A DNA stretch of 64,000 bases from Myxococcota bacterium (GTDB lineage: Bacteria > Myxococcota_A > UBA9160 > UBA4427), in NCBI GenBank assembly GCA_030748735.1, contig JASMLK010000126.1:23671-87670 (forward strand). The letters run 5' to 3'. Under the pieces are notes generated by a model that ran no database searches, was not told the origin of the DNA, and saw only the letters and a list, made by a program, of their open reading frames with translations. Shown in pieces: positions 61,664 through 64,000 of the stretch (positions are counted from its first letter, which is position 1; the number at the start of each line of letters is the position of its first letter). Position numbers and translations under genes: made by a program.

Positions 61664-62107
61664 TCAGCTTTCGGCGCGTTTCTTGAGCGCGAGCGCGCAG
61701 TCGTCGAAGCCGCGCTGCACGGCGGGGCCGAAGAAGCGCATCACGACCGGGGTGAGCAGGCCGCTGAACGCATCGGTGCAGACGTAGCGCGTGCGGCCAC
61801 CTTCCAGTCGCTCGAGGGTCTGGCAGCGGTCCGCTCGAATCAAGAAGCGCAGTGGAATGTTCGCGCCCCAACAAAGCTTGTGCGGTCGCTCGTTGGCGGT
61901 GACGTATTCGACCTGCGTCATGAGGCGCTCGTCGCTGCGCAGGCGCACACGCATACGAACCGGTGCGCCGAGTTCGAGGCTCGAATCGATGCGCGGCGTA
62001 AAGGGGTTCCATTCCCCATAGCGTTCGAGGTCGGTGAGGATGTCGAACACCGCTTCCGGGGTCGCGTCGATTTCGATTTCGCTGCGGATGCTCTGGGGGC
62101 TGGGCAC
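61664..62107 (-). CDS. SRPBCC (START-like) lipid-binding-fold protein
   Basis: 147 aa from a GTG at 62107 (an upstream GTG at 62209 gives a longer form). I-E-I-D-A-T-P-E-A-V-F-D-I-L-T-D-L-E-R-Y-G-E-W-N-P-F opens the helix-grip fold, and F-G-P-A-V-Q-R-G-F-D-D-C-A-L-A-L-K is the closing helix. The fold binds hydrophobic ligands in a deep pocket. It is the first gene of the SRPBCC/DUF1214/sulfotransferase/SDR operon (13-nt gap to the next). Confidence 0.88.
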   Translation of the reverse strand: MPSPQSIRSEIEIDATPEAVFDILTDLERYGEWNPFTPRIDSSLELGAPVRMRVRLRSDERLMTQVEYVTANERPHKLCWGANIPLRFLIRADRCQTLERLEGGRTRYVCTDAFSGLLTPVVMRFFGPAVQRGFDDCALALKKRAES

Positions 62108-62186
62108 GACCCCGACGCTACAGCGATCGAAGGCATCCGACCGCGCTGGTGGTCGCGAATCGTCATACGCGAGCACGGCTTCGGTC

Positions 62187-62963
62187 TCAGTCGCGCTCCT
62201 GCGCCTCACCCGTCATGGGAACGAAGCGCACGGGAAAGATGCTCTCGCGCTCCACACCGCTTTCGGTCCTGGTGAGCACGATGAGTTCCTGGAACCAACG
62301 CCCGACCGGGATCACCATGCGTCCGCCCACGGCGAGCTGCTCGACGAGGGGTTCGGGGATCTCCGCAGGCGCCGCGGTGACCACGATGGCGTCGAAGGGC
62401 GCGGCTTCGGGCCAGCCCGCATAGCCGTCACCGAGGCGAAGGTGGACGCGTTCGTATCCGGTGCGGTGGAGCAGGGCGCGCGCCCGCTCGGCCAGGCTCG
62501 GGACGATTTCGATGCTGTAGACCTCGCCCGCGACCTCGGCGAGGACCGCGGCCTGATAACCGGAGCCGGTGCCGATCTCGAGCACTTTCGATGTTTCTCC
62601 CAGCCGCGCCGCCTCGGTCATCACGGCGACGATCAGGGGCTGGCTGATCGTCTGGCCTTCTCCGATCGGTACCGGACTGTCCTGGTAGGCCGCACCGTGC
62701 CCGCGCCTGGGGATGAACTCGTGCCGTGGGATCTTGCGCATGGCGGCGAGCACGCGCTCGTCGCTCACGCCTCGCGCAACGATCTGCTGATCGACCATGG
62801 CGTTGCGCGCGGCGGCGTAGGCGTCGTCTTTCGTCGTTCGGCTCACGGTGGGTTCGCGTTCCAGGTTCGTCGCGGAGGGTGGAAGGAGGCGGGGTTCGGT
62901 GCCCCGTGCAGTGTCGACGCCCGCGAGCATGAGGACGCAGGTGAGGCCGGTGAACGCGCGCAT
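62187..62963 (-). CDS. pcm: protein-L-isoaspartate O-methyltransferase, exported type
   Basis: 258 aa from the ATG at 62963, which gives a signal-like start (F-T-G-L-T-C-V-L-M-L-A-G-V-D-T-A-R-G); an ATG at 63032 would add a basic leader. Q-T-I-S-Q-P-L-I-V-A-V-M-T is the PCMT motif, V-L-E-I-G-T-G-S-G-Y-Q-A-A-V-L the SAM site, and P-V-G the loop near the end. It repairs isoaspartyl residues; a periplasmic version is known in many proteobacteria. Neither start has a strong Shine-Dalgarno. Confidence 0.92.
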   Translation of the reverse strand: MRAFTGLTCVLMLAGVDTARGTEPRLLPPSATNLEREPTVSRTTKDDAYAAARNAMVDQQIVARGVSDERVLAAMRKIPRHEFIPRRGHGAAYQDSPVPIGEGQTISQPLIVAVMTEAARLGETSKVLEIGTGSGYQAAVLAEVAGEVYSIEIVPSLAERARALLHRTGYERVHLRLGDGYAGWPEAAPFDAIVVTAAPAEIPEPLVEQLAVGGRMVIPVGRWFQELIVLTRTESGVERESIFPVRFVPMTGEAQERD

Positions 62964-63084
62964 TCGTGCGCGGCGCTTCGCTGCGCGTTCGACGTCGCGC
63001 TCACCTCTGCGGATCGCTGGGCCGGACATCATGGGAAAGTTAACGTGTCTCGACTGTATTTCTCGAAACCCGGAAGGAGGCCCC

Positions 63085-63864
63085 GTGGCCCGAATCACCA
63101 AGCTCAGTCGATCGATCGCTGGAAAGGTCGCCCTCGTGACCGGCGCCGCGAGCGGCATGGGGCGTGCGACCGCACATCTATTCGCTGATGAAGGGGCGAA
63201 GGTCGTCGTCAGTGACCTCGACAAGGGCGCGGTCGGCGCGGTGGTGAGTGAAATCACCGCGGCCGGCGGGGAGGCCACGGGCGTCGTCCTCGACGTGAGC
63301 GATGCGGCGGCGATCGACCGCGTCGTCGCAGAAGTCGTCGCCGGGTACGGCGGGCTCGACATCCTGGTCAACAACGCCGGCGTGAGTCTGCCTGCACCGG
63401 TTACCGGGGAGGACTTCGAAGCACAGTGGGAAAAGACGCTCGCCATCAATCTCACGTCCCACGCACGACTCATCCGTGCCGCATTGCCTCACCTGCAGAA
63501 GCACGGTGAAGGTCGCGTGGTGAACATCGCCTCGACCGAAGGGCTTGGTGCCCAGCCCTACGTAGCCGCGTATACCGCGAGCAAGCACGGCGTGGTCGGG
63601 CTGACTCGCGCCATGGCGGTCGAGCTCGGGCACACGGGCGTGACGTTCAATTGCATCTGTCCCGGCCCAATCGAAACCGGAATGACGGCACCGATCCCGG
63701 ACGACGCCAAGGCGAAGTTCGCGCGCCGCCGCGTGCCGCTCAAGCGCTACGGCGACCCGGAAGAAGTCGCGCACGGAACCCTCAACTTCGTACTGCCCGC
63801 TTCCTCGTACATGAACGGCGCGGTGTTGCCGGTCGACGGCGGCCTGTCGATCCAGAACAACTAG
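63085..63864 (+). CDS. SDR oxidoreductase (FabG-like)
   Basis: 259 aa from a GTG at 63085 directly after AAGGAGG; an upstream ATG at 63031 is weaker. Cofactor motif T-G-A-A-S-G-M-G (19-26), N-N-A-G, catalytic S150, Y163-T-A-S-K167, and the C-terminal N-G-A-V-L-P-V-D-G-G-L-S block of 3-oxoacyl/3-hydroxysteroid-type SDRs. Divergent from the PCMT gene. Its TAG stop is the first triplet of a dispersed repeat. Substrate unknown; a hydroxy-acyl or hydroxysteroid is likely. Confidence 0.94.
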   Translation: MARITKLSRSIAGKVALVTGAASGMGRATAHLFADEGAKVVVSDLDKGAVGAVVSEITAAGGEATGVVLDVSDAAAIDRVVAEVVAGYGGLDILVNNAGVSLPAPVTGEDFEAQWEKTLAINLTSHARLIRAALPHLQKHGEGRVVNIASTEGLGAQPYVAAYTASKHGVVGLTRAMAVELGHTGVTFNCICPGPIETGMTAPIPDDAKAKFARRRVPLKRYGDPEEVAHGTLNFVLPASSYMNGAVLPVDGGLSIQNN

Positions 63865-63886
63865 CCCGCATTATTCATGAACATCC
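63862..63886. repeat. 25-bp dispersed repeat, copy 2
   Basis: TAGCCCGCATTATTCATGAA plus five bases; 24 of 25 positions match 48633-48657, in the same orientation. The first three bases are the SDR stop codon, so the repeat abuts the gene exactly. Confidence 0.7.
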
Positions 63887-63910
63887 GTAGCGAGACGGTG
63901 CAGATTCGTG

Positions 63911-63995
63911 CTCTGGCAAGAGAAATCGGCGTTCCGCCGCGCAGACGTGGTTCACCCCACGTCGAGCAGCGGGACGTCGATTTCTCTTGCCAGAG
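63911..63995. repeat. 85-bp long inverted repeat at right edge
   Basis: CTCTGGCAAGAGAAATCG (63911-63928) is perfectly complementary to 63978-63995; pairing extends about 7 bp inward with two mismatches, and the loop holds another perfect stem, GACGTGG/CCACGTC. No T-run follows before the window ends. It begins 24 bp after the dispersed repeat. It could be a strong transcription end, a transposon end, or an extragenic palindrome. Confidence 0.75.
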
Positions 63996-64000
63996 TGCGG

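Noticed and set aside
1..64000. CRISPR arrays, tRNA and rRNA genes
   Set aside because: No regularly spaced repeats, tRNA cloverleaf with CCA-type end, or rRNA signature was seen on either strand.

Overview
The window is high-GC Gram-negative DNA: two TonB-dependent receptors, Tat and lipoprotein signals, and many ATGA/GTGA gene overlaps. The gene mix (steroid-25-dehydrogenase-like molybdoenzymes, acyl-CoA dehydrogenases, a family III CoA transferase, a KstD-like flavoprotein, DUF1329/DUF1302/RND envelope genes, an F420-type Ddn protein, a sulfotransferase) suits a sterol- or hydrocarbon-using environmental proteobacterium of a deltaproteobacterial/Myxococcota-like lineage. Taxonomy cannot be fixed from sequence alone. 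I saw no tRNA, rRNA or CRISPR.

Region 1 (1-14.5 kb, minus strand) is the centrepiece. Reading in the direction of transcription: sulfatase, TorD-like chaperone, a double operator, TetR regulator, heme b gamma subunit, Fe-S beta subunit, three different tandem catalytic alpha subunits of the ethylbenzene/steroid C25 dehydrogenase class, then an acyl-CoA dehydrogenase that runs off the left edge. One set of partner subunits appears to serve three catalytic subunits.

Region 2 (14.7-19 kb, plus): an SF2 helicase, then an acyl-CoA dehydrogenase/CoA transferase pair. Region 3 (19.2-30 kb): a small secreted Cys protein with a copper-type TonB receptor; convergent to them a five-gene minus operon (SoxB-like phosphohydrolase, DUF4395-rhodanese, RND exporter, LolA-like DUF1329, DUF1302 outer-membrane protein), divergent from an ArsR regulator with a near-consensus, possibly leaderless promoter.

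Region 4 (30-36 kb): amidohydrolase and VOC protein, a bidirectional terminator, then a TetR/SCP2-like/ferritin-like operon in which the second of two diiron paralogues has lost every diiron ligand. Region 5 (36-42 kb, minus): PQQ alcohol dehydrogenase, truncated phosphoesterase, Ddn, KstD-like dehydrogenase, NTF2-like protein.

Region 6 (42-55.4 kb) mixes housekeeping genes (DUF123, ABC-F, flavin reductase, M50 protease) with decay: an internally deleted oxidoreductase, a GreA/B N-terminal remnant, a truncated secreted protein, a metallo-beta-lactamase with a lost N-terminus, and two families of dispersed repeats. A ZnuD-like TonB receptor with a His-rich N-terminus and a secreted Cys/His-rich partner also lies here. 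Region 7 (55.4-64 kb): cysK, a split NtrC-like regulator pair, a coupled SRPBCC/DUF1214/sulfotransferase/SDR operon, a periplasmic-type PCMT and an SDR. The right edge ends in a copy of a 25-bp dispersed repeat followed by a long hairpin.
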